A stretch of 64,000 bases of DNA from Pelorhabdus rhamnosifermentans (GTDB lineage: Bacteria > Bacillota > Negativicutes > UMGS1260). Made by a program: the position numbers and the translations under genes. Below are positions 46,895-56,696 of this stretch, one piece after another (position 1 is the stretch's first letter; every line of letters begins with the position of its first letter). The notes below the pieces were generated by a model. That model searched no databases, had not been told where the DNA came from, and saw only the letters and a program-made list of their open reading frames with translations. The DNA lies in the NCBI RefSeq assembly GCF_018835585.1, contig NZ_JAHGVE010000012.1, positions 62,001-126,000 on the forward strand. The letters are read 5' to 3'.

Positions 46895-47542
46895 TTAAAA
46901 TCCTTTGGACTTACGTTCCACTTGTTTTTTAAAAATAAATTTAATTATTTTACTGCGTTCCCGCTCAATTAAATCAAGAAACTGGATACTAATTAAATAG
47001 AACTCCAAATCAGAAGGTCGTTTTTCTAAACGAACAACAATACCAGAACTACAAATATTAACCTGTTCACCTAAGTTAATCGCTAACTCTACTTTTGTAT
47101 CGATGGGAATGGGAGTATTAGATAGGATGGAAAGACCACCGCCACTAATATCATGAGTAACAACATCTTGCACTACTTCATTCTCAATGTCATCCGCTAA
47201 TATTTTTAGTGACAGCGGTAAATTAACAGCTAACCTAACAAAAGACCGTAGCTGAACTCTCTTTATATCTACCGGCAATGTAGTAATCCAAATGGGAATG
47301 GGCCTAATTTTTTTAGCCTTATAGACACTTTTAAACTGATAACGACCATTGTCCTTAACAAAGCTACCATAAAATGGTGTATCAGGAGACAAAATAACCG
47401 GTACAGAATGATCCATCGGCATTGCAAGCATCATAAAATTTTCATTGATTTCTTCGACGCGACTATGGTAATAATTATTCTGTTCGTTACCTACAACAAT
47501 AATATCTATGCGTTGATTAACTTGAATAATTTCAGAACTAAT
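46895..47542 (-). CDS. ycgR: PilZ-domain flagellar brake protein YcgR, apparent AUU start
   Basis: c-di-GMP-binding regulator of flagellar rotation. The C-terminal PilZ domain has RSFVRLAVNLPL and DISGGGLSI (RxxxR-type and D-x-S-x-x-G motifs). The N-terminal YcgR_2 domain is also readable: upstream of the first ATG (47434) the frame continues without stop through VNQRIDIIVVGNEQNNYYHS to an ATT at 47542, seven bases after GAGGAGG. No ATG, GTG or TTG occurs in frame in that region. Starting at 47434 would delete half of the N-terminal domain and leave no ribosome site. About 215 aa from the ATT. Confidence 0.85.
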   Translation of the reverse strand: MSSEIIQVNQRIDIIVVGNEQNNYYHSRVEEINENFMMLAMPMDHSVPVILSPDTPFYGSFVKDNGRYQFKSVYKAKKIRPIPIWITTLPVDIKRVQLRSFVRLAVNLPLSLKILADDIENEVVQDVVTHDISGGGLSILSNTPIPIDTKVELAINLGEQVNICSSGIVVRLEKRPSDLEFYLISIQFLDLIERERSKIIKFIFKKQVERKSKGF

Positions 47543-47567
47543 ATTAATTCCTCCTCTGTCTAAAATA

Positions 47568-48470
47568 CTACATCACCTTATTTAAAAGCTTCGAAAAAAA
47601 TTCTTTGATTCCTTTCGAAGGAGTAATTTTTTCTCCATAAATTATTTTATGGGCTATTTGGTTCATGCAATGTGATGATATAGAATGAGGAAATGATATC
47701 AATAATGGAACTTGTTTTTTGACAGCTTGCATAACACAGCGATCTTCATAAACAAATCCCAACTTATCAATCGATAAATGCAAAAAATGCAATGCTACAT
47801 AAACTAATTTCTGTACTACCCCTTGCCCTTCATCATCATCCACAACTCGATTAACGACAAGTTTTAATGGTGCTGTACCGTGACATCTTACAAATGTTTT
47901 CATAATTGCATAAGCATCCGTAATTGCTGTTGGTTCTGGTGTAGTAATAATAATAACTTCATCTGCTGCCATAACAAAATTAATGACATTATGACTAATA
48001 CCGGCACCTGTATCAACTAAAATTACATCGGCCCAATCATCAACAAGAAGCATTTTTTTTATAATTTTACCGAGATTTTCCTGGGATAAATTTGCAAGTT
48101 CATGAATTCCTGAACCACCTGATAGAAACTTTATCCCACGAGGACCATTAATCATAATGTCAGTAATCTCCAAATTATCTTCCAATAAATGCATCATATT
48201 ATAAGGAGCTGAACAACCCAGAACAATGTCTACATTGCCCATTCCTAAATCAGCATCAATTACAAGAACCTTTTTACCACATTCAGCAAGAGCCAAAGCA
48301 AGATTCACCGTAAAATTAGTTTTCCCCACACCACCTTTTCCACTTGTGACCGTAATAACATGAGGCTTAGAACGAACAGAAGTTTTAATAATTCTGCCAT
48401 TCGAAGATAGTGGAGTTGGTATAAATAGCTTCTGAGCCATTTGGCGAAGCTTTTCTGCTTGATCTTTCAT
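47568..48470 (-). CDS. flhG: Flagellar number regulator FlhG (MinD-like ATPase)
   Basis: ParA/MinD-type ATPase that controls flagellar number and place with FlhF. The deviant Walker A SGKGGVGKT lies at residues 43-51, DADLGMGNVDI near 72 and VDTGAG near 152. The C-terminus may form the membrane-targeting helix (KGIKEFFSKLLNKVM). The N-terminal stretch of about 35 residues could carry the FlhF-activating segment. It starts three bases after flhF, the conserved pair. Confidence 0.95.
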   Translation of the reverse strand: MKDQAEKLRQMAQKLFIPTPLSSNGRIIKTSVRSKPHVITVTSGKGGVGKTNFTVNLALALAECGKKVLVIDADLGMGNVDIVLGCSAPYNMMHLLEDNLEITDIMINGPRGIKFLSGGSGIHELANLSQENLGKIIKKMLLVDDWADVILVDTGAGISHNVINFVMAADEVIIITTPEPTAITDAYAIMKTFVRCHGTAPLKLVVNRVVDDDEGQGVVQKLVYVALHFLHLSIDKLGFVYEDRCVMQAVKKQVPLLISFPHSISSHCMNQIAHKIIYGEKITPSKGIKEFFSKLLNKVM

Positions 48471-48473
48471 CGC

Positions 48474-49562
48474 CTATTCCTTTAATAAAAGATTTGTCAA
48501 TTTATCAGTATTTGCCAATTCAATATCATCAGGCACATCTTGGCCCGTAGCAATATAAGACAACGTCATGGGAAAACGATAAATTAAATTAAATAGCGTA
48601 CCAATATTCGTGGATTCATCCGCTTTTGTAAATAATAACTTTTGCGGTGTACATACTGAAAATTTTTCGACTATATCCAAGGCATCTTGATATTTTGTTG
48701 TCATACTTAACACAAGGTAAGTTTCAATGGCCGGATCCACAGCAAGCAACGCTTGTAATTCAGTTAAATGAGACAGATTTCCTGGACTACGTCCCGCTGT
48801 ATCAACAAGAATTAAATCTTTATCTTGGTGACGATCAATTGCCTGCTTAAGCTCTTCAGCTGAATAAACAATATCGAGAGGTACTCCAATAATATCTGCA
48901 TAGGTCTTTAATTGTTCAACAGCAGCAATTCGGTATGTATCCGCTGTGATCAATGCCACTTTACTACCTTGCTTTAAGGTAAAATCAGCAGCAATTTTGG
49001 CAATTGTGGTTGTTTTTCCCACACCCGTTGGACCAATTAATGCAACGGTCCGACAGCTTGCAGAATCAATTTGAATCCCTTCAATATTACTAAAATAATG
49101 AGCAATACGTTCATGAAGCAAGTGCCTAGTCAATGCTGCATCCGATTTAGCTGTAAACTGCGTTCCACTAATCTCCTTTAACAAGCTGTTTGCAATGGGT
49201 AACGCTACATCATTTCTCAATAAAAGTTGTAAAAAAGGCGATGCTTGCCCCTCTCCATCAGGCAATTTAGTTAAAACCGCTTCGAGCATTTTATGCATAT
49301 TCGTTAGCTCCGCTTGAAGCGGTAACATTCTCGCATCCTCAGCTTGCTCAGTTAGAAGAGCAGGCGTCTTTTTTACTACTTTCTTTAAATCCGCTGAATC
49401 AACAGCAGCCGTAACTTCTACTTTTTCTTTCGAAAAAAAACCTAAAAACCCCCCCATACGAAAACGACGCGTATGAAGAATAACTGCATCTCGTCCAAGT
49501 TCGCTCTTTACTTGGACCATGGCTTCTTGCATGGAATTTGCTGTATAGGATTTCACTTTCAA
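48474..49562 (-). CDS. flhF: Flagellar SRP-like GTPase FlhF
   Basis: Marks the site of flagellar assembly. An N-terminal B domain (1-110, variable) precedes the N domain and the SRP-type G domain from about 170. GPTGVGKTTT is at 177-186, with DTAGRSP and TKADES further on. 362 aa. The TTG start directly follows the flhA stop (TAATTG), which suggests translational coupling. flhA-flhF-flhG is the standard Firmicute order. Confidence 0.96.
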   Translation of the reverse strand: MKVKSYTANSMQEAMVQVKSELGRDAVILHTRRFRMGGFLGFFSKEKVEVTAAVDSADLKKVVKKTPALLTEQAEDARMLPLQAELTNMHKMLEAVLTKLPDGEGQASPFLQLLLRNDVALPIANSLLKEISGTQFTAKSDAALTRHLLHERIAHYFSNIEGIQIDSASCRTVALIGPTGVGKTTTIAKIAADFTLKQGSKVALITADTYRIAAVEQLKTYADIIGVPLDIVYSAEELKQAIDRHQDKDLILVDTAGRSPGNLSHLTELQALLAVDPAIETYLVLSMTTKYQDALDIVEKFSVCTPQKLLFTKADESTNIGTLFNLIYRFPMTLSYIATGQDVPDDIELANTDKLTNLLLKE

Positions 49563-51626
49563 TTATATCTTCACCATCCCTAAAGCTTGGATTTCAACTC
49601 TAGGCTCTATTTCCGCATAAGAAAGAACAATGAGACTAGGTGCAGCACGTTCCGTTACCTTACGAAAGTACAAACGTACCGCCGGACTTGTGAGTACAAT
49701 GGGCTGATAACCAAGATCCGTCATTTTAGAAATTTCAACAGTTAAACTATTGATCAGTTCCTTCATTTTATTTGGATCTAAAGCAACGAATGAACCTTGC
49801 TCACTACGCTGAACAGCACCGGAAATGGTATTTTCCAGAGTCGGATCTACTGTGATACACGTAAGAGTGTTATTTACGACAAAACTATTGCAAATGTTAC
49901 GCGCTAAGGCATGACGTACATATTCAGTAAGTACTTCCGTATCCTTTGTTAATGCTGCGTAATCAGCAAGCGTTTCCAAAATAGTTACCATATCACGTAT
50001 CGATATTCTCTCCCGCAATAAATTAGCTAAGACCTTTTGAATGTCACCGTACGCTAGTAAATTCGGCACTAGCTCTTCCACAACAGCAGGATTTTTCTCT
50101 TTCACCGCTTCAACTAAGGTTTGTACCTCTTGACGCCCCAGAATTTCTGCAGCATGACATTTGATAATCTCTGTTAAATGCGTGGCAAGTACGGATACTG
50201 TATCAACAACAGTATAACCTGCAAGTTCAGCTTTTTCCCGATCTGCTTCTTGAATCCAAAGAGCAGGCAGACCAAAAGCAGGTTCTTTCGTCTCAATACC
50301 ACTAATTTCTTCATAAACATTGCCTGCATTCATGGCCATATAATGTTCAAGTAATAATTCGCCTCGCGCGATCTCTACACCTTTTAATTTAATGACATAA
50401 ACACTTGGTTTTAGTTGAATATTATCGCGAATACGAATGGTTGGCACAATCAGGCCTAAATCCAGCGCGCACTGCCGCCGAATCATGACAACACGATCAA
50501 GTAAATCGCCACCTTGCCCGATATCGACAAGCGGTATAAGGCTGTAGCCAATTTCTAGCTCCATAGGATCCACATGAAGTAATGAAACAATATTTTCCGG
50601 CTTGCGAACATCTTCCAGTTCTTTTTCTTCTTGCTTAGTAACTTCTGCCTGAGCCACAGTCTGCTTAGAATTACGCAACATATAACCGATGCCAAATAAT
50701 AAGGCACTGAGCAAACCAAAGGGAATGCCTGGCAATCCAGGAATAATAGCAAAAAACGCCAAAACACCCGCAACGATAAAAAACACTCTATCATTCGATA
50801 ATAATTGGCGCGACAAATCTACACCCAGACTTTCACTCGAAGCAGCTCTTGTTACAACAAGACCCGTTGCCGTTGATATTAAGAGCGCTGGAATCTGATT
50901 TACCAATCCCTCGCCGACTGTAAGCAACGTATACTGCTGAAGTGCTTGAGTCACGGACAAATTCAATTGTACCATACCAATAATAAAACCGCCGACAATG
51001 TTAATAACAATGATAATAATCGCTGCAATAGCATCACCTTTAACAAACTTACTGGCACCATCCATGGCACCAAAAAAATCAGCTTCGCGCTGAATTTTTA
51101 TACGCCGGGCCTTAGCTTCACTATCTTGAATGAGACCGGCATTCAGATCAGCATCAATGCTCATTTGTTTACCAGGCATAGCATCCAAAGTAAACCGAGC
51201 TGCAACTTCAGCTACCCGTTCTGCACCGCGCGTAATAACAATAAACTGAATAATAATCAGTATGACAAACATAATAAACCCTACAATCGCATTACCACCC
51301 ACAACAAAATTACCAAAAGATAAAATCACGTCGCCCGCATAGCCATTAAGTAAAATGAGTCGTGTTGATGAAACATTCAAAGCCAAACGAAACAGCGTTG
51401 TCATAAGTAACAGGGATGGAAATACAGAAAAATCAAGGGGTTCCACATTATAAATAGCTACCATCACCACAGTTAAGGCAATGGTAATATTGAGCGTTAA
51501 AAACAAGTCCAAAACTTCGGCAGGCAAAGGAATTACCATCATAACAACAATCGTTATAATGGCCAATGCCACGAGGATATCACTATGTTTGGTTAATTTT
51601 GCAAATGGTGTAGATTGTGCAGCCAA
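49563..51626 (-). CDS. flhA: Flagellar export gate protein FlhA
   Basis: Core export-gate subunit. Eight hydrophobic helices in the first 330 residues, with the FHIPEP-type loop regions (LFRLALNVSSTRLIL, RFTLDAMPGKQMSIDADLNAG). A cytoplasmic domain (about 350-687) binds chaperones and substrates. At 687 aa it is full length. TTG start with GGAG nine bases upstream. It lies between flhB and flhF. Confidence 0.97.
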   Translation of the reverse strand: MAAQSTPFAKLTKHSDILVALAIITIVVMMVIPLPAEVLDLFLTLNITIALTVVMVAIYNVEPLDFSVFPSLLLMTTLFRLALNVSSTRLILLNGYAGDVILSFGNFVVGGNAIVGFIMFVILIIIQFIVITRGAERVAEVAARFTLDAMPGKQMSIDADLNAGLIQDSEAKARRIKIQREADFFGAMDGASKFVKGDAIAAIIIIVINIVGGFIIGMVQLNLSVTQALQQYTLLTVGEGLVNQIPALLISTATGLVVTRAASSESLGVDLSRQLLSNDRVFFIVAGVLAFFAIIPGLPGIPFGLLSALLFGIGYMLRNSKQTVAQAEVTKQEEKELEDVRKPENIVSLLHVDPMELEIGYSLIPLVDIGQGGDLLDRVVMIRRQCALDLGLIVPTIRIRDNIQLKPSVYVIKLKGVEIARGELLLEHYMAMNAGNVYEEISGIETKEPAFGLPALWIQEADREKAELAGYTVVDTVSVLATHLTEIIKCHAAEILGRQEVQTLVEAVKEKNPAVVEELVPNLLAYGDIQKVLANLLRERISIRDMVTILETLADYAALTKDTEVLTEYVRHALARNICNSFVVNNTLTCITVDPTLENTISGAVQRSEQGSFVALDPNKMKELINSLTVEISKMTDLGYQPIVLTSPAVRLYFRKVTERAAPSLIVLSYAEIEPRVEIQALGMVKI

Positions 51627-51644
51627 CGAATTTCGCTCCTTTAA

Positions 51645-52721
51645 TTAAGACAACCGTTTTTTTAAGCGATATACATATGCTAAAACCTCAGCAACAGCTT
51701 GATACAATTCAGCGGGAATGATTTCACCTATTTCCACCGAACTGTAGAGAGTCCGCGCCAACATCCTGTTTTCAACGATAACAATTGCATGCTCTTTAGC
51801 AATTGCCTTTATTTTTTGGGCAATATAGTCCTGCCCTTTCGCAACGACAATGGGAGCTGCCATATCCGCATCATATTTTAGAGCAACTGCAAAATGTGTC
51901 GGGTTGGTAATAATAACATCAGCCTTAGGTACTTCCTGCATCATTCGCTTTAATGCGAGTGCCCGTTGACGTTCTTTAATTTTACTCTTAATTTGCGGAT
52001 TCCCCTCGGATTGCTTCATTTCTTCTTTCACTTCTTGCTTGTCCATTTTCATATTCTTATTGGTTTGCCACCATTGAAAATAATAATCAAGAATTGATAA
52101 AACTAACAAAACCGTAATAATCTGAAAAGCAAGTTTTAGTGTCATTGAGCCGACGACTTGCATCACATCCATCAGATCGGCATGCATCAACTGCGCTACT
52201 TGACTCACTTGATTTTGCGCAAAACGATAAATAAAAAAGCTCACAACACTAATTTTAATAATGGACTTGATTAATTCAACCATGGATTGCATGGAAAACA
52301 TGCGCTCCAAGCCGCTAATAGGGTTGAGTTTGCTCAAACTCGGTGTTAAAGGCTGTAAAGTAAATAAAAATCCCACTTGAAGATAATTAATCACTAACCC
52401 AACAACAAGAATCACAAGCATAATAGGTAAAGAAGCTTTCAAAAAAACCACGCCATAATCCATAAACATGATCTGAAAACTCGCTATTGTAAAATCGGCC
52501 GTAGGAAATTGAGTAAAAACACTTCTCATTAGTCCAGAAATTTCTTTGTACATATAAGGAGCAATAAATTGTAATGAAAAAAAGGCAGCAAGCATAATAA
52601 CAGCTGAACTAAAATCCATACTTTTGGGAACTTGACCTTTTTGCCGGGCCTCGCCTTTGCGTTTGGCTGTTGGTTCTTCTGTTTTTTCACCTGCAAACCG
52701 TTGTAAATCAAATGAACTCAT
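51645..52721 (-). CDS. flhB: Flagellar export switch protein FlhB
   Basis: Controls substrate switching from rod/hook to filament export. An N-terminal basic segment (EKTEEPTAKRKGEARQKGQVPKS) precedes four membrane helices. The cytoplasmic domain has the autocleavage site NPTH near 273-276. The frame begins at 52781 inside fliR. The ATG at 52721, five bases after the fliR stop, is the family-like start (MSSFDLQRFAGEKTEEPT). 358 aa. Confidence 0.96.
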   Translation of the reverse strand: MSSFDLQRFAGEKTEEPTAKRKGEARQKGQVPKSMDFSSAVIMLAAFFSLQFIAPYMYKEISGLMRSVFTQFPTADFTIASFQIMFMDYGVVFLKASLPIMLVILVVGLVINYLQVGFLFTLQPLTPSLSKLNPISGLERMFSMQSMVELIKSIIKISVVSFFIYRFAQNQVSQVAQLMHADLMDVMQVVGSMTLKLAFQIITVLLVLSILDYYFQWWQTNKNMKMDKQEVKEEMKQSEGNPQIKSKIKERQRALALKRMMQEVPKADVIITNPTHFAVALKYDADMAAPIVVAKGQDYIAQKIKAIAKEHAIVIVENRMLARTLYSSVEIGEIIPAELYQAVAEVLAYVYRLKKRLS

Positions 52722-52728
52722 TACGACA

Positions 52729-53514
52729 CTATCCTGGCGCAAACTGTTGAATAATTTGATTAAGATTGGCATACATTCCATTAAATAAAACCTCGATAAA
52801 CAGAATATAAAAAGGTAGTGCTATAGATAATATAAATAATCCAACAAGAATCTTTGCAGGCATTCCAACCATAAAAATATTCATTTGTGGCATGGTACGA
52901 GCCAAAATTCCCATGCCAATATCCATCAAAAGTAATGTAACAACAACAGGCAAACTAATCTTTAAAGCGATAATAAAAAAGTTACTCAGAAAATCAACAA
53001 ATAACGGTGCCAGTGTTGTACGAAATACAACCTGTGTAACAGGAACAACTTGAAAACTAGAAACAAGAGCCATAATAAACAAATGATGACCATTTATCGC
53101 TAAAAATACTATTAAAGCCAACATATACTTAAAGTTACCTATAAGAGGAACTTGTTGCCCAAACAACGGATCGAGAACGTTTACCATACTAAAACCAATT
53201 TGTGTATCAATGAGATATCCTGCCATTTGTATAGACGAAAACACAAGTGAAGCTGTAAAACCAATAATTAACCCAACTAAATATTCTTTAATGACAAGCA
53301 AGATATACACAAAAAAATTACTTGGCATAACAGGTGGATGCTGACCTAACAGAGGTAATAACACCAATGAAAAAATCAGCGCCATCCCGGCTTTAACTAA
53401 CAGCGGCACATTGCGGGCACCAAATACAGGTGCTGCCGTGAAAATCCCACTCACTCGCACAAAAATCAGTAGAAATATACCCATTTGATTTTGAACTAAT
53501 GCAAATAAATCCAC
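52729..53514 (-). CDS. fliR: Flagellar export protein FliR
   Basis: Membrane subunit of the export gate. 261 residues with about six hydrophobic segments. Family signatures include VRVSGIFTAAPVFGARNVPLLVKAG near 20-44 and the C-terminal MPQMNIFMVGMPAKILVGL. GTG start. Follows fliQ by about 20 bases and leads into flhB. Confidence 0.96.
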   Translation of the reverse strand: MDLFALVQNQMGIFLLIFVRVSGIFTAAPVFGARNVPLLVKAGMALIFSLVLLPLLGQHPPVMPSNFFVYILLVIKEYLVGLIIGFTASLVFSSIQMAGYLIDTQIGFSMVNVLDPLFGQQVPLIGNFKYMLALIVFLAINGHHLFIMALVSSFQVVPVTQVVFRTTLAPLFVDFLSNFFIIALKISLPVVVTLLLMDIGMGILARTMPQMNIFMVGMPAKILVGLFILSIALPFYILFIEVLFNGMYANLNQIIQQFAPG

Positions 53515-53537
53515 TTAACCTGCCACCTTTATCTATT

Positions 53538-53807
53538 TCAGTGAATCATTTGCGGTAAATATTGAAAGATCTGTTGAGTATAATCAACCATTAAACTAAG
53601 CATCCAGGGACCAAAGACTAAAATAGCCACAAATACGGCAATAATTTTCGGAATAAACGCCAGGGTTTGTTCCTGAATCTGTGTCGTTGCCTGAAATATA
53701 CTCACAAGAACACCAACAATTAAACCTAAACCAAGCATTGGGGCAGATACAAGCATAACCATCATAAGCGCTTCGCGACCAATCTGAATTGCCATATCGC
53801 CATTCAC
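53538..53807 (-). CDS. fliQ: Flagellar export protein FliQ
   Basis: Two-helix membrane subunit of the export gate (89 aa). GREALMMVMLVSAPMLGLGLIVG and TQIQEQTLAFIPKI are characteristic. The GTG at 53807 gives the usual family start spacing. An ATG four codons later is possible, since no site fits it clearly better. Confidence 0.96.
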   Translation of the reverse strand: MNGDMAIQIGREALMMVMLVSAPMLGLGLIVGVLVSIFQATTQIQEQTLAFIPKIIAVFVAILVFGPWMLSLMVDYTQQIFQYLPQMIH

Positions 53808-53824
53808 TTTTTGTATTCCCCTCT

Positions 53825-54586
53825 CTAGTGAAAGCTAGTAATGAGTGATTGCACAATTAAATGCCAGCCGTCAACAAGAATAAACAACAATATTTTAAAA
53901 GGCATGGAAATCATGACAGGCGGTACCATCATCATACCCATTGACATCAATGTACTTGCCACAACCATGTCAATTACAATAAATGGAATATAAATCAAAA
54001 AACCAATTTGAAAAGCTGTTTTCAATTCACTAATAACAAAAGCCGGAATAAGCGTCATTGTTGGAACTTCAGCTTGAGAAGCAGGCCGCGGTCCATCCGC
54101 TATATTAACAAACAAAGCAATATCATTTTCACGCGTTTGCTTAAACATAAATTCCCGCATGGGATTCAGTGCCTTACTCATGGCAGTAGGCTGATCTAAT
54201 GTCCCTGCAAGATAGGGCTGCAATGCATCTTGATTGACTTGGTCAATATAGGGCGACATGGTGAAGAAAGTTAAAAACAAGGCCAGCCCAACAAGAATTT
54301 GATTCGGCGGCATTTGCTGCGCTGCAAGAGCGCTACGCAAAAATGACAGTACAATAATAATGCGGGTGAACGAAGTCATCATAACTAAGATGGAAGGAGC
54401 AAGTGTCAATACAGTTAAAGCAAAAAGAATTTGCAAACTTGTAGCCACTTCTTGCGGACTACTTGCATTATCTACACCAATAGTCACACTTGGAATCGGA
54501 ATCAGTGGTGCTGCCATTGCACTTGAAGAAAGACTCATAAGCAACGAAAAAATAACAGCACAAATGACTATAAGTATTTTATTCAC
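53825..54586 (-). CDS. fliP: Flagellar export protein FliP
   Basis: Export-gate pore subunit. A cleavable signal peptide (1-25, SSAMA) is followed by a periplasmic segment and three or four further membrane helices. Signatures include LAPSILVMMTSFTRIIIVLSFLR near 61-83 and ALNPMREFMFKQTRE near 140. At 253 aa it is normal. GTG start with AGAGG upstream. fliO-P-Q-R is contiguous. Confidence 0.97.
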   Translation of the reverse strand: MNKILIVICAVIFSLLMSLSSSAMAAPLIPIPSVTIGVDNASSPQEVATSLQILFALTVLTLAPSILVMMTSFTRIIIVLSFLRSALAAQQMPPNQILVGLALFLTFFTMSPYIDQVNQDALQPYLAGTLDQPTAMSKALNPMREFMFKQTRENDIALFVNIADGPRPASQAEVPTMTLIPAFVISELKTAFQIGFLIYIPFIVIDMVVASTLMSMGMMMVPPVMISMPFKILLFILVDGWHLIVQSLITSFH

Positions 54587-54591
54587 GGCTG

Positions 54592-55167
54592 TTACCTCTT
54601 CTCTGAATCAGTTGACTGATTTTTCGTGTGATTTAATGCCGTATCTGTTGATCCATCATCACCAAATACAACAGGAAACTTATGTGACATGTGTTTCAAC
54701 GAGTGAAGTTGATTGCGAAAAATCAGTCCAAAATTATCTGCTTTACTGGGTAGTATCATCTGTGCTTTAAGTTGTTCGATTTGTTCAATTGAAGTAATCT
54801 TATGCAATAATGATATATTTTGATCTGTAACACCCAACACAAAATACTCGTTTACAATCTCAACGACATAGACAGCGCGATTATGCCCCAAGGGTAAAGT
54901 AAGAAGTACCTTCTGATTTTCATTTCTAGTAAACTGACTCAATTTACTGCCCCAAAACTTGGAGGTAAAGTAAGCCAAAGCCAGAACAACTCCAAAAGTA
55001 AACAACAGGGATATGACATAGGAAAATACAGAAAGACTGGATGAACCAGAATATTGTGGTTCTTGCTTTAAATATTCACCTGTTCCATCAGCAGCAAGAA
55101 CCACAGCAGGAATAACCATGAGAACGACAAATAACATCCGCCGTGCTTGTATCATTATTCTATTCAT
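54592..55167 (-). CDS. fliO: Flagellar biosynthesis protein FliO/FliZ
   Basis: Assembly factor for the FliP pore. An N-terminal signal-like helix (9-26) and a second membrane helix (about 46-66) precede a cytoplasmic domain. That domain has KLSQFTRNENQKVLLTLPLGHNRAVYVVEI, the usual FliO core. The C-terminal 40 residues are polar and variable. 191 aa. Start two bases after cheY. Confidence 0.9.
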   Translation of the reverse strand: MNRIMIQARRMLFVVLMVIPAVVLAADGTGEYLKQEPQYSGSSSLSVFSYVISLLFTFGVVLALAYFTSKFWGSKLSQFTRNENQKVLLTLPLGHNRAVYVVEIVNEYFVLGVTDQNISLLHKITSIEQIEQLKAQMILPSKADNFGLIFRNQLHSLKHMSHKFPVVFGDDGSTDTALNHTKNQSTDSEKR

Positions 55168-55169
55168 TA

Positions 55170-55532
55170 TTAACCTACTGCTTTACGAATAGCCTCTAAC
55201 ACGCGATCGGGTTGAAAAGGCTTCACAATAAAGTCACGTGCACCTGATTGAATGGCTTCAATAACCATCGCTTGCTGACCCATGGCACTGCACATAATAA
55301 CTGTTGCATTAGGATCTAATTTTTTAATCTCTTTTACTGCCGTAATTCCATCCATTTCAGGCATCGTAATGTCCATTGTTGTTAAATCAGGACGAAGCTC
55401 TTGCCACTTTTCAAGCGCTTTTGCACCATTTTCTGCCTCACCGACAATTTCGAAACCATTTTTTGATAAAATGTCTTTAATCATCATGCGCATAAAAGCC
55501 GCATCATCTACGATTAATACTCGCGTTGCCAT
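55170..55532 (-). CDS. cheY: Chemotaxis response regulator CheY
   Basis: Single receiver domain of 120 aa. The acidic pocket VDDAAF lies near residue 8, the phospho-acceptor Asp54 is in TTMDITMPEMDG, and the Thr/Ser position near 83 reads MCSAMG. Lys104 is in FIVKPFQP. Between fliY and fliO, as in Bacillus. It signals to FliM and is dephosphorylated by FliY/CheC. Confidence 0.97.
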   Translation of the reverse strand: MATRVLIVDDAAFMRMMIKDILSKNGFEIVGEAENGAKALEKWQELRPDLTTMDITMPEMDGITAVKEIKKLDPNATVIMCSAMGQQAMVIEAIQSGARDFIVKPFQPDRVLEAIRKAVG

Positions 55533-55565
55533 TCACAAATCTCCCCTATTCATTCTATTTTCAAT

Positions 55566-56696
55566 TTACTGTAGGTTGGTAGCCCGTTCGAGGGGACTTA
55601 GAATATCTGTCACACGAACGCCAAAATTTTCATCAATAACTACCACTTCACCTTTCGCGATAAGCTTCCCATTAACAAGGATATCAACAGGTTCCCCTGC
55701 TAACTTATCTAATTCAATGACTGAGCCTGCTGACAAATCCAAAATTTCGCGGATTAATTTGCGGGTTCTACCTAATTCTACAGTAACCTGTAGGGGCACG
55801 TCCATAATTAAATTTATATTTGTATCACTAATTGGTACTCCGCCAGGAGTAAGAGGTGCAAATTGAGCAGGCTGTACGACAACATTCGGTGCTGGTTGCG
55901 ACGGTTTTAGCTGCGTCATATTCGGTGCTGCATAACTCGCAGCTTGTCCCGTACTTTGGGCTGCTACAGGAGCCGGACTTGGCACTGATGCTGGCGAAGC
56001 TGCCGGTGCCTCTGCTTTTTGCATAGCTTCCATTAAATTCCCCACCATCTCTTTGGCAACATCAACTGAAACCAGTTGCATAATTTCACTATCAATCAGA
56101 TTTTCTACTTCCATCCGAAAAGACACTCTAACAATCGGCTCAGAACCTGCTGCCATATCAGTTATTTGTGAATCTGTCGCAAAATCAACGCGTGTGCTAG
56201 TCGGCGGTGAAATATCAATTTTCTTTTTAAACATCGTCGAAATAGAGGTTGCTGTCGCACCCATCATTTGGTTCATTGCTTCTGTAACTGCACTACTGTA
56301 TAATTCACTCAATTCAGTTGGGGGGTTAGAACCATCGCCTCCCATCATTAAATCAGCAATGATTAACGCATCTTGTTCTCGCATGGCTAAAATATTCGTC
56401 CCAACCAACCCATGAGTATAACTCACTTCGATAACTACATAAGGCAAGGGATACTGTTCTTTAATTTCATTTAATGTAGAAATGGAAACACGCGGTGTTG
56501 TAATCGACACTGTCTTACCTAAAAGTATCGATAAAGTAGTTGCCGCACTCCCCATAGAGATATTTCCAATCTCACCTAATGCATCCTCTTCCATCGTAGA
56601 TAACTCTACCTTGTCTTCCGACGCAGCAGGAGATGAACTTGATTCCCCTTTAAGCAAGGCATCAATTTCTTCTTGAGAAAGAAAACCATCACTCAT
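55566..56696 (-). CDS. fliY: Flagellar switch protein FliY (CheC-like plus FliN)
   Basis: C-ring component and CheY-P phosphatase of Firmicutes. An N-terminal switch motif FLSQEEIDALLKG is followed by a CheC-like domain (about 30-200) with LGEIGNISMGSAATTL near 40-55 and VTEAMNQMMGATATSI near 135. A Pro/Ala/Gln linker (about 225-290) leads to the FliN/SpoA domain (about 295-375) with VELGRTRKLIREILDL. The ATG at 56696 is chosen over one three codons earlier, which abuts GGAG. It overlaps fliM by a few bases. Confidence 0.95.
   Translation of the reverse strand: MSDGFLSQEEIDALLKGESSSSPAASEDKVELSTMEEDALGEIGNISMGSAATTLSILLGKTVSITTPRVSISTLNEIKEQYPLPYVVIEVSYTHGLVGTNILAMREQDALIIADLMMGGDGSNPPTELSELYSSAVTEAMNQMMGATATSISTMFKKKIDISPPTSTRVDFATDSQITDMAAGSEPIVRVSFRMEVENLIDSEIMQLVSVDVAKEMVGNLMEAMQKAEAPAASPASVPSPAPVAAQSTGQAASYAAPNMTQLKPSQPAPNVVVQPAQFAPLTPGGVPISDTNINLIMDVPLQVTVELGRTRKLIREILDLSAGSVIELDKLAGEPVDILVNGKLIAKGEVVVIDENFGVRVTDILSPLERATNLQ

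Noticed and set aside
50946-51323. Plus-strand frame opposite flhA, Asn/Thr-rich
   Set aside because: Antisense shadow of a conserved membrane-protein gene, with no ribosome site.
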